Assembly (NCBI GenBank): GCA_030427765.1
Contig: JAUICS010000096.1
Span: forward strand, 1-5,997
Reading direction: 5' to 3'
DNA: 5,997 nucleotides
Origin: Alphaproteobacteria bacterium
Lineage (GTDB): Bacteria > Pseudomonadota > Alphaproteobacteria > Micavibrionales > Micavibrionaceae
Shown here: piece after piece, positions 5,129-5,997 of the stretch
Position numbering within the stretch: position 1 is the stretch's first letter
Layout of the letters: every line of letters starts with the position of its first letter
Notes under the pieces: generated by a model
Databases searched by the model: none
The model's input: only the letters and a program-made list of their open reading frames with translations
Told to the model about the DNA's origin: nothing
Made by a program: the position numbers and the translations under genes

Positions 5129-5152
5129 ATTTATCAGGTTGATATCATCAAC
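5129..5152 (+). repeat. dyad element after the ABC1 gene, resembling the one at 3703
   Basis: GTTGAT (5138-5143) and ATCAAC (5147-5152) form a 6-bp stem with a three-base loop. Overlapping it, TATCA-GGT-TGATA (5132-5144) is a second dyad. Only a mildly T-rich stretch follows, so it is a poor terminator for the kinase gene. The 11 bases ATTTATCAGGT (5129-5139) are identical to 3702-3712 in the COQ9/ABC1 divergent region, and the following GATA is also shared after one extra base. Confidence 0.4.
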
Positions 5153-5188
5153 TTCATTCTGGCAATCCGTTTTGAAATGCTTAAGATA

Positions 5189-5209
5189 GGCTGTAAATAG
5201 ATTACAGCC
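5189..5209. promoter_or_regulatory. perfect 8-bp dyad abutting the start of the membrane-protein gene
   Basis: GGCTGTAA (5189-5196) and TTACAGCC (5202-5209) pair perfectly around the five-base loop ATAGA. The right arm ends three bases before ATG 5213. No T-run follows on either strand, so it is not a usual terminator. TTGAAA (5172-5177) is a possible -35 (five of six), but no good -10 sits at normal spacing. As DNA the TGTAA-N5-TTACA core looks like an operator for a dimeric repressor. As RNA it would occupy the ribosome-binding region, which otherwise shows no Shine-Dalgarno. Confidence 0.55.
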
Positions 5210-5212
5210 GCT

Positions 5213-5997
5213 ATGACACAGCAACTTGAAAAACCAAAATCGACAATACCTTTTTGGACAGGGCCAATAGGCTATGTCACGTTGCTGCTTCTCCTTTATT
5301 ATTTTCCAACCGATATTTCCTGGCTAGAAAACGAATACAAGCAGGGTTTTGCAATTCTTCTAATTTATTTCGTGGTTATGGCCCTTTATGAACTTATTGT
5401 TGCTCGTGTCTACAGGCAGGACGAATGCGGACTTGATTTTGGTCGCGGTTGTTCACTCTCGGTATTCACTAAGACATTTAATTTTGATTTGTTGATTAAG
5501 TTTGTGGGCGTTCTGGGCACTTTCGGCGCAATGGCACTTATGATGTGGGTATGCCCAATATTTACCGGCGATTGGTATATCAAGTTTATATATGTCGTCC
5601 TCGAATATTTTTGGTACATCCTGGGCTTTACGCTAAGTTACTGTTTTATTATTAACGCTTATATGCGCGATCCGCGCGATGAATACTGGTATTTCGGCGC
5701 GTTCTTGATGGGGATTTGGAAAAATGACGCGTATCATAATGAACAGCTGAAAAAACATGTCCTATCAATGATGATTAAGGTGTTTTTCCTGCCAATGATG
5801 TTTTTGTATTTTTCTGACGACTGGAAAACACTGCGTGAATATGATTACGAAATATATTCGTTTTTTGGTTGGTATACCCTTATCCTTAAACATATTTTCT
5901 GGATAGATGTGGCAATCGCTGCCGTTGGATATGCATGTACGTTGCGTATTTTTAACGCGCATATTAAATGGCCGGATATGTCGGTTCGAGGATGGCT
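5213..5997 (+). CDS. multi-pass membrane protein, 3' end outside window
   Basis: The frame from ATG 5213-5215 stays open for 261 codons to the right edge. A TAG at 5198-5200 closes the frame upstream, so this ATG is the most upstream normal start. The protein has about six hydrophobic segments (roughly residues 19-33, 45-65, 92-114, 123-149, 184-201 and 218-243) separated by short charged loops such as ARVYRQDECGLDFGRG (64-79), MRDPRDEYWY (151-160) and SDDWKTLREYDYE (201-213). It is rich in Trp, Tyr and Phe. The last visible stretch, LRIFNAHIKWPDMSVRGW (244-261), loosely recalls large bacterial proteins annotated as isoprenylcysteine carboxyl methyltransferase-like, but the methyltransferase core, if any, would lie beyond the window, so I do not assign it. 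It lies 92 bases after the ABC1 gene on the same strand. No Shine-Dalgarno is evident; a perfect dyad occupies that position. Confidence 0.8.
   Translation, partial: MTQQLEKPKSTIPFWTGPIGYVTLLLLLYYFPTDISWLENEYKQGFAILLIYFVVMALYELIVARVYRQDECGLDFGRGCSLSVFTKTFNFDLLIKFVGVLGTFGAMALMMWVCPIFTGDWYIKFIYVVLEYFWYILGFTLSYCFIINAYMRDPRDEYWYFGAFLMGIWKNDAYHNEQLKKHVLSMMIKVFFLPMMFLYFSDDWKTLREYDYEIYSFFGWYTLILKHIFWIDVAIAAVGYACTLRIFNAHIKWPDMSVRGW

Noticed and set aside
5410..5962. Two short minus-strand frames (5410-5619, 5765-5962)
   Set aside because: They lie inside the long plus-strand frame starting at 5213, which has a consistent membrane-protein pattern; they have no ribosome sites.

Overview
The window most likely comes from a chromosome of a moderately low-GC alphaproteobacterium. 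The best evidence is a GapR/DUF2312 nucleoid protein, a family largely confined to Alphaproteobacteria. A COQ9 homologue next to an ABC1/AarF (COQ8/UbiB-type) kinase fits the same group. A protein resembling the periplasmic domain of DotI/IcmL hints at a lineage carrying type IVB-secretion-like genes, possibly Micavibrio-like or host-associated, but that placement is inference. I see no tRNA, rRNA, CRISPR array, transposase or integrase.

Layout. Bases 1-370 (+) are the C-terminal end of acetyl-CoA synthetase (acs), cut by the window edge. Facing it is a minus-strand gene (385-630) for a small exported protein with an 18-residue FWPP-type tandem repeat. Its ribosome-binding site lies next to one arm of a long inverted repeat (640-694). 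Upstream on the same strand is an unrecognised coiled-coil protein (726-1310). A 204-base AT-rich region with several dyads (1311-1514) separates it from a divergent 116-residue orphan (1515-1865, +). That orphan runs tail to tail into gapR (1872-2198, -) with a 6-base gap. Next on the minus strand is a two-gene unit: COQ9 (3058-3699), then, 11 bases on, a signal-peptide-bearing DotI/IcmL-like protein (2321-3046). COQ9 is divergent from the ABC1 kinase gene (3774-5120, +), with about 75 bases between them. The window ends in a multi-pass membrane protein gene (5213 to the right edge, +) that has no stop in the window and begins three bases after a perfect 8-bp dyad.

How the genes may work together. 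COQ9 binds lipid and isoprenoid quinone intermediates and assists hydroxylation steps. ABC1 kinases support ubiquinone synthesis. Their divergent pairing suggests a small quinone-synthesis locus, and the DotI-like protein appears cotranscribed with COQ9. GapR is probably transcribed separately from its own promoter. The three orphan or repeat proteins at the left (FWPP-repeat, coiled-coil, 116 aa) have no function I can assign.
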